In this document: piece by piece, positions 1 to 8,392 of the stretch
Layout of the letters: every line of letters begins with the position of its first letter
How positions within the stretch are numbered: position 1 is the stretch's first letter
Source: Gardnerella vaginalis
GTDB taxonomy: Bacteria; Actinomycetota; Actinomycetes; Actinomycetales; Bifidobacteriaceae
DNA length: 64,000 nucleotides
NCBI GenBank assembly: GCA_946997215.1
Contig: CAMPUL010000004.1
Span: 12,993-76,992, forward strand
Direction: 5' to 3'
The notes under the pieces: generated by a model
Databases searched by the model: none
What the model saw: only the letters and a program-made list of their open reading frames with translations
Told to the model about the DNA's origin: nothing
Translations under genes and position numbers: made by a program

Positions 1-1
1 A

Positions 2-544
2 ACTGGGTGCGGAATGAGCGCTCGGGATGTGTTGCGGTTGCACGGCGTGGGCGTGCGCGCGGTTGATGTTGGCGGACGCGGCGGCACGAATTTTGTTGCG
101 ATTGAAAATGCACGGCGTGGGCGTGGGTGCGGCTACGATTTCCTTGATTCTTGGGGGCTTACCACCGTTGAGTCGTTACTAGACATAGCGCAATGCGATA
201 AGATTTTGCGCGATTCTTGTGATTCTTGTGATAGTGCGGTTGCTGGCGATTCTGCGGTTGCTGGCGATAGTGTGCAAATGCAAGTGTTTGCAAGCGGAGG
301 AGTGCGTACGCCGCTTGATGTTGTGCGCGCGCTGAAGCTTGGGGCGAGTGCAGTTGGAGTCGCTGGCGAGTTCTTGCATACGCTAACTTGCGAAGGAGAA
401 GATGCACTTGTTGAGCAGATTGAGGATTGGAAGACGCAAATTCGCGTAATAATGGCGTTGCTTGGATGCAAGAATATTGACGACTTGCGCAAAAATGCGC
501 GCATCTTGATTGATGGCAAGCCGTTCGCGCTTAGACTGCGTTAA
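2..544 (+). CDS. fni: Type 2 isopentenyl-diphosphate delta-isomerase, 3' part (5' end outside window)
   Basis: FMN-dependent interconversion of IPP and DMAPP, the last step of the mevalonate route. The reading frame is open from the window edge, so this is a C-terminal fragment of about 180 residues of a family that is usually about 350 residues long. Seen: GMS followed by DVGGRGGTNF, the conserved type 2 isomerase segment, and near the end SGGVRTPLDVVRALKLGASA, the phosphate-binding region of the FMN barrel. Between them lies a linker with two tandem copies of the AVAGD micro-repeat (236-268) that the family does not need. The last codons (FALRLR) and the stop overlap a sequence resembling the terminal hairpin of repeat family A. 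HMG-CoA synthase, reductase and thiolase of the same pathway lie at 52-57 kb. Confidence 0.9.
   Translation, partial: TGCGMSARDVLRLHGVGVRAVDVGGRGGTNFVAIENARRGRGCGYDFLDSWGLTTVESLLDIAQCDKILRDSCDSCDSAVAGDSAVAGDSVQMQVFASGGVRTPLDVVRALKLGASAVGVAGEFLHTLTCEGEDALVEQIEDWKTQIRVIMALLGCKNIDDLRKNARILIDGKPFALRLR
236..268 (+). repeat. AVAGD coding micro-repeat, two tandem copies
   Basis: GCGGTTGCTGGCGAT occurs at 236-250 and 254-268 inside fni, read in the frame Ala-Val-Ala-Gly-Asp. The same 15-mer recurs exactly at 3113-3127, 19869-19883, 19899-19913, 32954-32968 and 33077-33091. Near-identical reverse complements occur in other genes (see findings). Confidence 0.85.
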
Positions 545-549
545 CGATA

Positions 550-670
550 TTTCCTTGCTTGGTATTGCGCGAGGTTTGAGTATTTCTCTCCTCGCAAGTG
601 ACGCGCTCCTTTACGGATATCTTGTGAACGTTAATATTCCGAGGCTTCAGTATGGCGCTATTTATTTCTC
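550..670 (+). repeat. Family B intergenic repeat, copy 1
   Basis: Contains GCGCGAGGTTTGAGTATTTC, then GTGACGCGC, GAACGTTAATATTC and GGCGCTATTTATT in order. The same order is seen at 33216-33345 (plus) and in reverse at 11830-11962. This copy diverges after the GCTATTTATT segment and lacks the distal half. It lies directly upstream of rpmB and points toward it. Confidence 0.8.
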
Positions 671-682
671 TCCTCGCGTATG

Positions 683-709
683 TTGTAATGTCGGGCGTAG
701 TGATATACT
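683..709 (+). promoter_or_regulatory. Possible rpmB promoter
   Basis: TATACT at 704-709 with TTGTAA at 683-688 (15-bp spacing) lies about 120 bp before the rpmB start. The spacing is short, so this is a weak prediction from sequence alone. Confidence 0.3.
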
Positions 710-830
710 TGTGTAGTTGTGCGTTCAAGCATGCTTATTTGTTTATGTGATTTAACATTGGTTAGTCGCGTTTGGATTTGCGTGATTGGGCGACGCAAGA
801 CTTGCAAGTCAAAGAAAATAGGAGTCCATT

Positions 831-1025
831 ATGGCAGCTCGTTGCGCATTATGTGGCAAGGGACCGCAGACCGGTTTCAGTGTTTCACATTCGCACATTC
901 GCAATAAGCGCACCTTCCGCCCGAACCTTCAGCCAGTTCGCACCACCATTGATGGCGAAAATGTTCGCCTTCGCGTGTGCGTAAAATGCATTAAGGCAGG
1001 CAAGGTTCAGCGTGTTGAAGCGTGA
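831..1025 (+). CDS. rpmB: 50S ribosomal protein L28
   Basis: A 64-residue ribosomal protein of the large subunit. The product begins [15 protein letters not shown] and contains the family SHSHIRNKR segment and a C-terminal [11 protein letters not shown]. The CxxC pairs (CALC, CVKC) mark it as the zinc-binding form. An AGGAG ribosome binding site at 820-824 precedes the ATG at normal spacing. A strong hairpin terminator follows, so it is probably monocistronic. Placement next to recG is common in related actinobacteria. Confidence 0.97.
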   Translation: MAARCALCGKGPQTGFSVSHSHIRNKRTFRPNLQPVRTTIDGENVRLRVCVKCIKAGKVQRVEA

Positions 1026-1044
1026 ATCGCGTGTTAAATGTAAG

Positions 1045-1073
1045 GCCCTGAGCAGTGCTCGGGGCTTTTTTTG
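1045..1073 (+). terminator. Rho-independent terminator after rpmB
   Basis: An imperfect GC-rich stem GCCCTGAGCA / TGCTCGGGGC is followed directly by a run of T residues, about 20 bp past the rpmB stop. Confidence 0.9.
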
Positions 1074-1176
1074 TAGCTCAAAACGCTGATTAAAGCAACA
1101 TTTTCGGTAAATCGCTCGCGAGAATTGACGATTTCGAGCTGCATAATGCGTCATTTTCCTCTTTCTGTTGTTTCTT

Positions 1177-1227
1177 TCCCGTGTTTGTTCCCTATTTAAT
1201 CAAAAATGGGAACAAACGTGGGGAATC
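1177..1227. repeat. Family D hairpin, copy 1
   Basis: Inverted repeat with arms TTCCCGTGTTTGTTCCC and GGGAACAAACGTGGGGAA around an A/T-rich loop. Relatives are at 12781-12960 (array), 21956-21999, 22130-22176, 45690-45741 and 57715-57769. In this intergenic space (1026-1348) there are also fragments of family B (1249-1288) and family A (1295-1337), and no gene. Confidence 0.8.
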
Positions 1228-1294
1228 GCGCGCCTAGGCCGCGCGAACGAAACATCTCATTCAGTGCGAAGAATCTCGAATCTCTACCTTGCTT

Positions 1295-1342
1295 GCGCGA
1301 CGACCTGCCTTTTCGCTTAAATCGTAGCGCAACGATTATAAT
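1295..1342 (+). promoter_or_regulatory. recG promoter -10 formed at the end of a family A fragment; leaderless start
   Basis: The family A start module GCGCGACGACCTGCCTTTTC is followed by a shortened end. The terminal AACGATT of the repeat runs into TATAAT at 1337-1342. The recG ATG begins 6 bp later at 1349, so the transcript would begin at or next to the start codon. No Shine-Dalgarno sequence is present. No good -35 hexamer is visible. Confidence 0.55.
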
Positions 1343-1348
1343 CGAAGT

Positions 1349-3799
1349 ATGGCAGCACGCATAACACTCAACACAGCAATATCGTCAATCGTAAGTAACA
1401 AGCGCCGCGCGTCTGCCTTAAAATCGCTAGGCGTAGTCACAGTAAAAGACGCATTAACCTACTACCCGTTTAGAGTCACAAATCCGCTAAAACGCACGCA
1501 TTTAAGCCAAATTTTGCCAGGTCAAGAAGTGGCATTTTGCGCGATTATACAGTCCATAAACTTAGTGCAAATGAATGCGCGAAGAGGGTACCGCCTAGAC
1601 GTAAACGTTGCGCAAGATGCCTCGCGCGCTCAAATCGTCTATTTTTCAAAAAGCAAGCAATACGCGCAATGGGTTAGTAGCCGCATGAGCGTTGGCCAAA
1701 CCGTTGTTGTGGGCGGCACGAGCGGCGCTTTTAATGGCGTTTTGCAATTTACGCATCCGCAAGTTATAAGCGTTTTAGCGCAGTCTAGCAACGATGAGAA
1801 GTCTAGCAATGATGAGAGATCCAGCGCGTCTGCCGATTTTGTTGCGCAAAGCGTTGAAGAAGCGTTTGAAAAGTTATGCGCTCCTCGGCCGATTTACCAC
1901 GCAAATTCGCGAATTTCTAGCGACCACATTCACGAGACGATTTTAGGATTATTGCAACTTTTTAAGAGTTGTTATGGTGGCGATTTTGCGCCTGAATCCC
2001 TGCCTGAATCCCTGCCAGACATTCTCCCACAATCCGTAATCGCAAGTAAAAATCTTCTGCATCGCGCGGATGCGTTTGAATCAATCCACAATCCGCAAAA
2101 CAAAGAGGATTTTGCGCGCGCAATCAACACAATGCGCTTTGAAGAAGCGTTTATATCTCAAATCGCTGTTTTGCAATCTCGCGAGAATTCGCGCCTAGGC
2201 TCAGCTTACAAATGTAAAAATAGTGCTTTAAGGCATCAATTTGAAGAAAGTTTGCCATTTGCATTGACGGAAGGCCAAAAAAACGTTATTAGCGAGATTA
2301 CGGAAGATATGCAAGGCGCGCAAGGCGAATCGCAAGCAACCGATGATTCGCAAGCATCCAGCGAATCGCCATTAACCAGCGAATCGCCATTAACCAGCGA
2401 ATCACCATTAAAACCAATGCGTCGCCTTTTGCAAGGAGAAGTCGGATCTGGTAAAACGGTTGTTGCAATGAGCGCAATGCTTCAAGCTGTTGGATCGGGT
2501 CACCAAGCGGTTCTTGTTGCGCCAACTCAAGTGCTGGCTCATCAACACGCCGAAAACTTGCGCAAAATGATTGCTCGCGCACGCATAAACGTTGAAATTA
2601 CGCTTGTAACAGGCGGAATGAAGTTGGCGGATCGAAGAAGCGCCCTGGCAAAAGTGGCAAGCGGCGAGCCTGCGATTATAGTGGCCACTCATGCCGCGTT
2701 TTCCGCTAGTTTTAAGCCCACAAACCTTGCGCTGGCTATAATCGACGAGCAACACAGATTTGGCGTTGAGCAGCGCGATTCGCTTATACGCAAAATGAGC
2801 AATAATGCGGATGTTCATCTTCTTGTTATGACAGCTACGCCGATTCCTAGATCTGCTGCAATGACTTGGTTTGGCGATTTAGACGCGTCTTACTTAACGG
2901 AGCTTCCAGGCGGACGCAAGCCAATTCGCACGTTTGTTATAAACGAGTTGGATTTTGCAAAAATGGCAGCAATGTTTAGTCACATTCGCTCCAGGATTGA
3001 CGCAGGGGAGCGCGCGTACGTTGTTTGTGCGCGAATAGACGATGACGATAATGGCGATAGAGATGGTGATGGTTATAATGGCGATGGAGATAGTGGCAAT
3101 TCGCATTATGGCGCGGTTGCTGGCGATTTTGGCGTATACACATATAATCCATTAAACGATTCTCAAGTTAGCGCGCAAGCCGATCTTCAAGTTCACACAG
3201 TATCGCAAATTTCAGCTCGTCTTAAAAACCTCGCTCAATTTAGTGGCGTCAATTTTGCTGAGCTTACAGGGCGCACAAGTGACGACGAGAAGCGCAAAAT
3301 TATGAGCGACTTTGAAAGCGGAAAAGTGCAAATCTTGGTTTCTACAACCGTAATCGAAGTTGGAGTAGACGTTGCAAAAGCAAGTTGCATAGTGATTTTT
3401 AACGCAGAGCGATTCGGCCTTGCGCAGCTTCATCAACTTAGGGGGAGAGTGGGGCGCTCTGGCACGCAATCATGGGCTTTTTTGGTATCTGCAGCTCAAG
3501 ATAACGAGTTGGCGGCAGCGCGTTTGCAAGTTGTAGAAGAATCGCTAGATGGCTTTGTAATCGCGCAAAAAGACTTGGAGCTTAGAAACGTTGGAGATGT
3601 TTTAGGAGACAGTCAGTCTGGCGGAAAATCAAGCTTAAAGCTGCTACGAGTTGTTAAAGACGCGCATATTATTGCAGACGCAAGGCAGTGCGCAACTTCG
3701 ATTCTTGCAAGCGACCCGACTTTGCAAAATCACACGCAACTCGCTGGAGCTGTTTTAGACTTTACTCGTGGAAGCAGCACTGCGATTTTGAGCAATTAG
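1349..3799 (+). CDS. recG: ATP-dependent DNA helicase RecG
   Basis: Branch-migration helicase that reverses stalled forks and processes Holliday junctions. Seen: N-terminal wedge/OB region, Walker A GEVGSGKT (residues 363-370), DEQH Walker B (466-469), MTATPIPR, and the C-terminal helicase motif VIEVGVDVAKA with QLRGRVGR. At 816 residues it is over 100 longer than the usual roughly 690. The excess is low-complexity: SSNDEK repeats near residue 150, a SQATDDSQASS/ESPLTSESPLT block just before Walker A, and a D/G/N-rich insert near 570-590 ending in GAVAGDF (micro-repeat at 3113-3127). These lie between domains, so activity is probably kept. Start chosen at the ATG six bases after a TATAAT (leaderless). 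Confidence 0.95.
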   Translation: MAARITLNTAISSIVSNKRRASALKSLGVVTVKDALTYYPFRVTNPLKRTHLSQILPGQEVAFCAIIQSINLVQMNARRGYRLDVNVAQDASRAQIVYFSKSKQYAQWVSSRMSVGQTVVVGGTSGAFNGVLQFTHPQVISVLAQSSNDEKSSNDERSSASADFVAQSVEEAFEKLCAPRPIYHANSRISSDHIHETILGLLQLFKSCYGGDFAPESLPESLPDILPQSVIASKNLLHRADAFESIHNPQNKEDFARAINTMRFEEAFISQIAVLQSRENSRLGSAYKCKNSALRHQFEESLPFALTEGQKNVISEITEDMQGAQGESQATDDSQASSESPLTSESPLTSESPLKPMRRLLQGEVGSGKTVVAMSAMLQAVGSGHQAVLVAPTQVLAHQHAENLRKMIARARINVEITLVTGGMKLADRRSALAKVASGEPAIIVATHAAFSASFKPTNLALAIIDEQHRFGVEQRDSLIRKMSNNADVHLLVMTATPIPRSAAMTWFGDLDASYLTELPGGRKPIRTFVINELDFAKMAAMFSHIRSRIDAGERAYVVCARIDDDDNGDRDGDGYNGDGDSGNSHYGAVAGDFGVYTYNPLNDSQVSAQADLQVHTVSQISARLKNLAQFSGVNFAELTGRTSDDEKRKIMSDFESGKVQILVSTTVIEVGVDVAKASCIVIFNAERFGLAQLHQLRGRVGRSGTQSWAFLVSAAQDNELAAARLQVVEESLDGFVIAQKDLELRNVGDVLGDSQSGGKSSLKLLRVVKDAHIIADARQCATSILASDPTLQNHTQLAGAVLDFTRGSSTAILSN

Positions 3800-3907
3800 A
3801 AGAAAATCGAGAAGAAAATCGCACAATTTTTTACAATTTACGTGCGAAAAATGCAATTTTTGAATATTCTAGAAGTATAAGGTAAAAACGCGAGAGATGA
3901 GGCAAAG

Positions 3908-5056
3908 ATGACTGAACGCGAGCAACAAATATTGTCGTGGATTCAGCAGAATCCTATGATTAGTCAGCAAGAGCTTGCAGACTTAGCGGGCATTACAAGA
4001 TCGGGCGTGGCAGCGCATATTTCTAATCTTATTCGCAAAGGATATCTTAGAGGCAAAGGTTACATTGTTACTCCACCAAGCTACGTAACAGTAATTGGCG
4101 GAATAAGCATGGACGTCTTGGGAATTGCGTGCGGAGACCTTATGGACTACACGTCGAACGCTGCAAAAGTGCGGTATGCGCTTGGCGGAGTTGGTCGAAA
4201 TATCGCAGTTGCTTTAGAGAGGATGAATACGCGCGCAAGTCTGGTCTCTGTGTACGGAGGCGACCACAATGGCGAGTTGTTCAAAATCGATGCATCCGTA
4301 AATGGGCTAGATATAGGCTACTCAAAGCAGCTTCCAGACGCAATGACAGCGTCTTATATGTATGTTGGAGACGCTTCTGGGCAAAGGCTTTTGGCACTAG
4401 ACGATATGAGCATTTACGATTACATGACGCCAGACTTTTTGCGTGAAAGAATATCAATCATAGAAAACGCAGACATTGTTGCGCTCGACACCAACATTTC
4501 GCAAAAGTCATTTGAATGGGTGTGCGATAACTACCATAAGCCGATTATGGTGCGCGCAATAACGGATGCAAAAGCTACGAGAATACTTTCGCGCTTAAAT
4601 TGCATTGATACTCTTGTTTTAGATACTGCAGAATCGCAAGCACTTACTGGAATTTGCGCTGTAGACGAAAGGTCTGCCATTCAATGCGCAAAGGCTCTGC
4701 TTAAGCGCGGAGTTAAGCGCGTGTTTGTTAATTCTGGGCGAGAAGGCGTTGCGTATGGAATACTTGGGGAAGGTATTGCGTTTTATCCTGTGCCTTTGCA
4801 GCGCGTTCAAAGGATGATTGTTTCTAGAGGAAACGGATCCGAAGGCGCTAAGGCTGTTGGCAACGACAACGGTTCTAGCGATACTGCGACTGCAGCTTTG
4901 ATTTATGCGCGATACAACCACTTTGATAATTCCAAGACGGGGCGATTTGCGGTTGCTGCTGCTGCGCTTAATATGGAGTCTGTTGAAGCTGTGCACGAAG
5001 CGATGACGCCAGAGCTTGTTGAGGAGCGTATGCAAAGCATTCATGAGCGCGCGTGA
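3908..5056 (+). CDS. HTH-PfkB fusion: winged-helix N-terminus and ribokinase-family sugar/pseudouridine-like kinase
   Basis: Residues 1-55 form a winged helix-turn-helix (QQELADLAGITRSGVAAHIS). From about residue 58 a PfkB fold begins with VTVIGGISMDVLG and GGVGRNIA. This architecture is typical of PsuK-like and other nucleoside/sugar kinases that also bind DNA. The substrate is not known; the neighbouring nucleoside hydrolase and transporter make a nucleoside-derived sugar plausible. Oddity: the usual C-terminal anion-hole motif GAGDAF appears as GSSDTAT. The catalytic-position Asp is kept but the GAG is lost, and extra G/N/S residues precede it. The stop codon touches the start of a family A repeat. 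Confidence 0.75.
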   Translation: MTEREQQILSWIQQNPMISQQELADLAGITRSGVAAHISNLIRKGYLRGKGYIVTPPSYVTVIGGISMDVLGIACGDLMDYTSNAAKVRYALGGVGRNIAVALERMNTRASLVSVYGGDHNGELFKIDASVNGLDIGYSKQLPDAMTASYMYVGDASGQRLLALDDMSIYDYMTPDFLRERISIIENADIVALDTNISQKSFEWVCDNYHKPIMVRAITDAKATRILSRLNCIDTLVLDTAESQALTGICAVDERSAIQCAKALLKRGVKRVFVNSGREGVAYGILGEGIAFYPVPLQRVQRMIVSRGNGSEGAKAVGNDNGSSDTATAALIYARYNHFDNSKTGRFAVAAAALNMESVEAVHEAMTPELVEERMQSIHERA

Positions 5057-5238
5057 CGACCTGCCTTTTCGCTTAGAGCGTAGCGCGAATCGACGATTTC
5101 GAGCTGCATAATGCGCGAGAAATCACCTCGATTCGCTGAGCCGCTCAAACGTAAAGTCCAGTGGACTTTACACGCCAAATCAGCCGAGCGGCTACTAATA
5201 GCCGCGAGGAATAGCGCGCTTAGACCGCGCTAACGATT
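5050..5238 (+). repeat. Family A composite repeat, GTCCAGTGGAC core
   Basis: Starts GCGTGACGACCTGCCTTTTC, contains GAGCTGCATAATGCGCGAG, the core AAAGTCCAGTGGACTTT (5153-5169), the hairpin GCGGCTACTAATAGCCGC, and the terminal hairpin ending CGCGCTAACGAT. It begins inside the last codons of the preceding kinase gene. Confidence 0.85.
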
Positions 5239-5509
5239 ACCTGCCTGAGCGCCATTCCTTACTTAACGTTGCGTGAGGGCTGGCTAATTCTTGTCTCACA
5301 ACGCTCCGCCTCTTGCGTGTTGTCTTGTGTTGCGGTTGTTCCGTTTTGGCTTTGATTTTGTCTTTGGTTGAAGTTTGTTTGTAGGTGTGAGTCATTGGAT
5401 TATTTGGTATCGGCTGCCGCTCTTATACTGTTCGACCAAGAATCACCCAGCCCTCTTACGTGCTTGAACAATTGCGTATAGTCTAATCACCGAGATTCGC
5501 GCTTTTTCT
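5239..5509. other. Unassigned 270-bp non-coding stretch
   Basis: No convincing gene. It is not a copy of repeat families A, C or D; only the last 20 bases resemble family B. On the minus strand there is an imperfect hairpin pairing CGTTGTGAG with CTCACGCAACG. I could not match it to SRP RNA, tmRNA or RNase P RNA signatures. It lies between convergent genes. Confidence 0.4.
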
Positions 5510-5561
5510 TGTAGTGCGATTGTATGGCGACACTCCGTATTTTAGGTACAATCGCACTATA
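5510..5561. repeat. Family C MITE-like element, copy 1
   Basis: Terminal inverted repeats TGTAGTGCGATTGTA and TACAATCGCACTATA flank about 20 bp that include GACACTCCGTATTTTAG. Confidence 0.85.
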
Positions 5562-5593
5562 AAGTCGTGAGAATTTCCGTTTTTGATATAAAA

Positions 5594-5622
5594 AAGACCG
5601 CAGCTAAAAAAACTGCGGTCTT
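5594..5622 (-). terminator. Rho-independent terminator of the nucleoside hydrolase/MFS operon
   Basis: Perfect 10-bp stem AAGACCGCAG / CTGCGGTCTT. On the minus strand it is followed by six T residues. It lies about 40 bp beyond the MFS stop. Confidence 0.92.
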
Positions 5623-5659
5623 AGTTTATTCCGTTATTCTCTAGTGATTGATTAGCAAA

Positions 5660-7081
5660 TCACTCGCAATCTTCTGGCTTAGGAATCAAGAACGAGCATG
5701 CAAACGCTAGAGCAAGCAGCACGATTCCAGCAATCATCGAAGCAACGTAGCCAGTGGTCGCTCCAGCGTTCTGCGCAAAATTGGTCATAACAGCGTAAAG
5801 AATCGCAAAGCTCAATCCTGCACCAAGGTTAAATGCTCCAGCATTCATACCAGGCAAATATCCAGGATTATCTTTAGGCGAAAGCACAATTCCAAGGCCG
5901 TTAAGCATAATGTTTGCAACGCCTGCGTAGCTAATTCCAAGCCACAAAGAAAGCACTACAAGTCCGCAAACAGAAGGCATCTCGGAAACATACATTCCAA
6001 ATACAACGCCAAGAACGCTTACAAGGATTCCAGCGCGCAAAACGAGTCGGTAGCCAAACTTTGCAGCAAGCATGCCAGCAACAGGGCCAAACACAAAACC
6101 AATGATTGCGTAAGGCGTAAGAGTTGCAAAGCTCACAACGCTTGCGCTCATTGCAGCTCCAGACTTAGCATCTTGTGCAAGCTGTGGAACAACGCCATTC
6201 ATGATTGCAAAAACGCCCGTCATTGTAAGAAGCGTGCAAGAAAGCAAACCCCAAGTGCGGCGCTGGCTCATGTATTTTGTGGAAACAAGCGGAGCGGAGT
6301 TTTTGCCTTCTACGTTCCAGAAGATTACAAAGAAAACGATTGCAAGAACTACAAGAACTGCAACAAGCGTCAAGTTGGCGCCAGCAAGCTTTCCGATTTC
6401 GTTAATCGCAAGATATGCAGCCAAGAACGCGATTCCAAGCGTTACAACGCCAACCCAATCCATCTTAGGAGTGTCTTGAGCGTGCGACTCTTCGGTTTGG
6501 AATATAACCAAAAGAACTGCAATTACGCCGATTACCGCCATAGTCCAAAACACGGATCTAAAGCCAAAGTTGCCTGCGAGCCAGCCGCCTGCAAGTGCGT
6601 CCACGCCTGCAATTCCGCCGTTTACAGATGTTAAAATTGCCATCAACTTTGCGTAGCGCTTTTCTTCGCTAACGCGCACGCGCAGCATAATCAAGCACAT
6701 TGGCACAACAGGACCGCTTGCGCCTTGAAGGATTCGGCCAATCATAAGAACCGTAACATTTGGTGCAATGGCGCTAATCACGCATCCTAAAATGGTTGAA
6801 ACCAGAATGCCTGTAAGTACTTTTTTGCGACCAACAAGGTCTGCCAAGCGTGGCAGGAATAGCGAAAACAGCGCTGCTGCCGTAAAGAACACGGTTTGTG
6901 TTAGCGCGATTTGCGTATCCGTTGTTTTAAGCTCGTGCGTCATAGTGGCGAGTGCTGGGGAGAGCATGGATGCGTTTAGCTGGAACGCAAAAATGGCCAC
7001 TAGCAAGGATGTCATAAGTGCTACGATTGAGCGCCCGCCCTTGTCTAACATGTGTGGAGCTGGAGATGAAACCTCAGTCAT
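5660..7081 (-). CDS. MFS transporter (12-14 membrane segments), possibly nucleoside uptake or efflux
   Basis: A 473-residue integral membrane protein. The first loop after segment 2 carries DLVGRKKVL, a form of the MFS motif A, and segment 4 has the GRILQGASGPVVP pattern of drug/H+ antiporter 2-type transporters. Hydrophobic segments begin near residues 17, 57, 86, 110, 150, 175, 209, 237, 280, 315, 347, 370, 405 and 440. The AGGAG site before the ATG is good. It follows the nucleoside hydrolase on the same strand with a 121-bp gap and shares its terminator. Transport of nucleosides or their products is therefore plausible but is inference; a drug exporter is the alternative. Confidence 0.8.
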   Translation of the reverse strand: MTEVSSPAPHMLDKGGRSIVALMTSLLVAIFAFQLNASMLSPALATMTHELKTTDTQIALTQTVFFTAAALFSLFLPRLADLVGRKKVLTGILVSTILGCVISAIAPNVTVLMIGRILQGASGPVVPMCLIMLRVRVSEEKRYAKLMAILTSVNGGIAGVDALAGGWLAGNFGFRSVFWTMAVIGVIAVLLVIFQTEESHAQDTPKMDWVGVVTLGIAFLAAYLAINEIGKLAGANLTLVAVLVVLAIVFFVIFWNVEGKNSAPLVSTKYMSQRRTWGLLSCTLLTMTGVFAIMNGVVPQLAQDAKSGAAMSASVVSFATLTPYAIIGFVFGPVAGMLAAKFGYRLVLRAGILVSVLGVVFGMYVSEMPSVCGLVVLSLWLGISYAGVANIMLNGLGIVLSPKDNPGYLPGMNAGAFNLGAGLSFAILYAVMTNFAQNAGATTGYVASMIAGIVLLALAFACSFLIPKPEDCE

Positions 7082-7202
7082 AATAACTCCTATATATTTG
7101 TTTGGTTATTAGGGATCTTCTCTTGTTAGGGATTTTCTCTATTATCTATTATTTATTTGTTTGATGTCTATTGTTTGATGTCTATTGTTTGACTTATTTG
7201 GT

Positions 7203-8150
7203 TTATTTGATTCCATCGATTCGCTTTAGAGCGTCGATAATCAAATCCCAGAACTTGTTAAAGTCAAGCTTAGTGGCCACTTGCGTATGGCATTCGCTGG
7301 CTGATGGCTCTGGTCCGCGCAAATCTGCAACCGTCATTCCAAGCGTTAAATCGCCTTTAATTTCAACGTCTAGAGGGCATCTGCGAGTTTGTACAACACT
7401 GTGATCAATCAAGTACGCAACCGTGCAAGGATCGTGCACAGGTGGGTCAATAAAATCTTGATTGTTTTGGTATGTTTTGCGGAAGAAGTCCATCAAACCG
7501 CTTGCGAACGCAGAAAGAGGTGTGCCGATTGCGTCGATTTTAGCTTGTACTTGCGGCGTGCAAAGTGCTTGGTGCGTTAAATCAAGACCAACCATTGTAA
7601 TAGGCCAATCTTCATTAAACACAACGTGAGCGGCTTCAGGATCTACCTTAATGTTAAATTCTGCGACCGCGCTCCAATTTCCAACGTGGTAGCCGCCGCC
7701 CATAAGCACAACTTCCTTAACGCGGCTAACGATTCGCGGCTCCATTCGCGCAGCCATTGCAATGTTTGTAAGTGGGCCAGTTGGAACAAGTGTAATCGTG
7801 CCTGGCTCGCTGTTCATAATCGTGTTGATAATCCAGTTTACTGCGTGGCCTTCGTCTAATGGGCGAGTTGGCTTTGGAAGCGTTACTCCGTCTAGGCCAG
7901 TTTCGCCATGAATGGATGCAGCCACTTCTAGTGGGCGAATCATTGGACGATCGCATCCTGCGTGAACTGGAATGTTTGTTGCGTGAGCCATTTCTAGCGT
8001 TGCTCGCGCGTTGTACGTAACTTTTTCGAGGCTTTGATTACCGCCGACTGTTGTTACGCCAATCAAATCAATGTTTGGGTTGCCAAGCGCTAGAAGAATT
8101 GCCATCGCGTCGTCGTGGCCAGGGTCGCAATCTAAAATGATTGAAGTCAT
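7203..8150 (-). CDS. Inosine/uridine-preferring ribonucleoside hydrolase
   Basis: Cleaves ribonucleosides to free base plus ribose. The N-terminal calcium-binding motif DCDPGHDDA is at residues 7-15. Other family signatures are VTTVGGN, LTNIAMA, AEFNIKVDPEAAHVVF and the C-terminal HDPCTVAYLID. At 315 residues it has the normal family length. AAGGAG lies 6 bp before the ATG. It is the first gene of a two-gene minus-strand unit with an MFS transporter, and it faces away from rsmD. Specificity (RihA/B/C type) cannot be set from the motifs alone. Confidence 0.9.
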   Translation of the reverse strand: MTSIILDCDPGHDDAMAILLALGNPNIDLIGVTTVGGNQSLEKVTYNARATLEMAHATNIPVHAGCDRPMIRPLEVAASIHGETGLDGVTLPKPTRPLDEGHAVNWIINTIMNSEPGTITLVPTGPLTNIAMAARMEPRIVSRVKEVVLMGGGYHVGNWSAVAEFNIKVDPEAAHVVFNEDWPITMVGLDLTHQALCTPQVQAKIDAIGTPLSAFASGLMDFFRKTYQNNQDFIDPPVHDPCTVAYLIDHSVVQTRRCPLDVEIKGDLTLGMTVADLRGPEPSASECHTQVATKLDFNKFWDLIIDALKRIDGIK

Positions 8151-8380
8151 TGCTGCTCCTTAGTTGTTTAGTTATATGTCAGTTGTATTTGGGATTTAGA
8201 TATTTTATGCTTAGGCTTTTTAGCAAACTTCATTGTTTAGCGTAGTTTGGGATAAATCGCCAGAAACCAGTGCTAAGCAACATTTGTTGATGTTAATAAA
8301 CAAATGACCAATACAATTTTAACAAGGATAAAATTTGACACAAGTAAAAAAGATACATAAGTCAAAATAAATTAAAATGA

Positions 8381-8386
8381 TATGCT
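8381..8386 (+). promoter_or_regulatory. Putative -10 of rsmD with leaderless start
   Basis: TATGCT ends 6 bp before the rsmD ATG, and no Shine-Dalgarno is present. A TTGACA lies at 8335-8340, but it is too far upstream to pair with this -10. Confidence 0.4.
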
Positions 8387-8392
8387 TAAAAT

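Noticed and set aside
2333..2412. Frameshift or pseudogene in recG because of the long insert
   Set aside because: The insert is in frame, lies just before the Walker A motif in a linker, and all helicase motifs follow intact.
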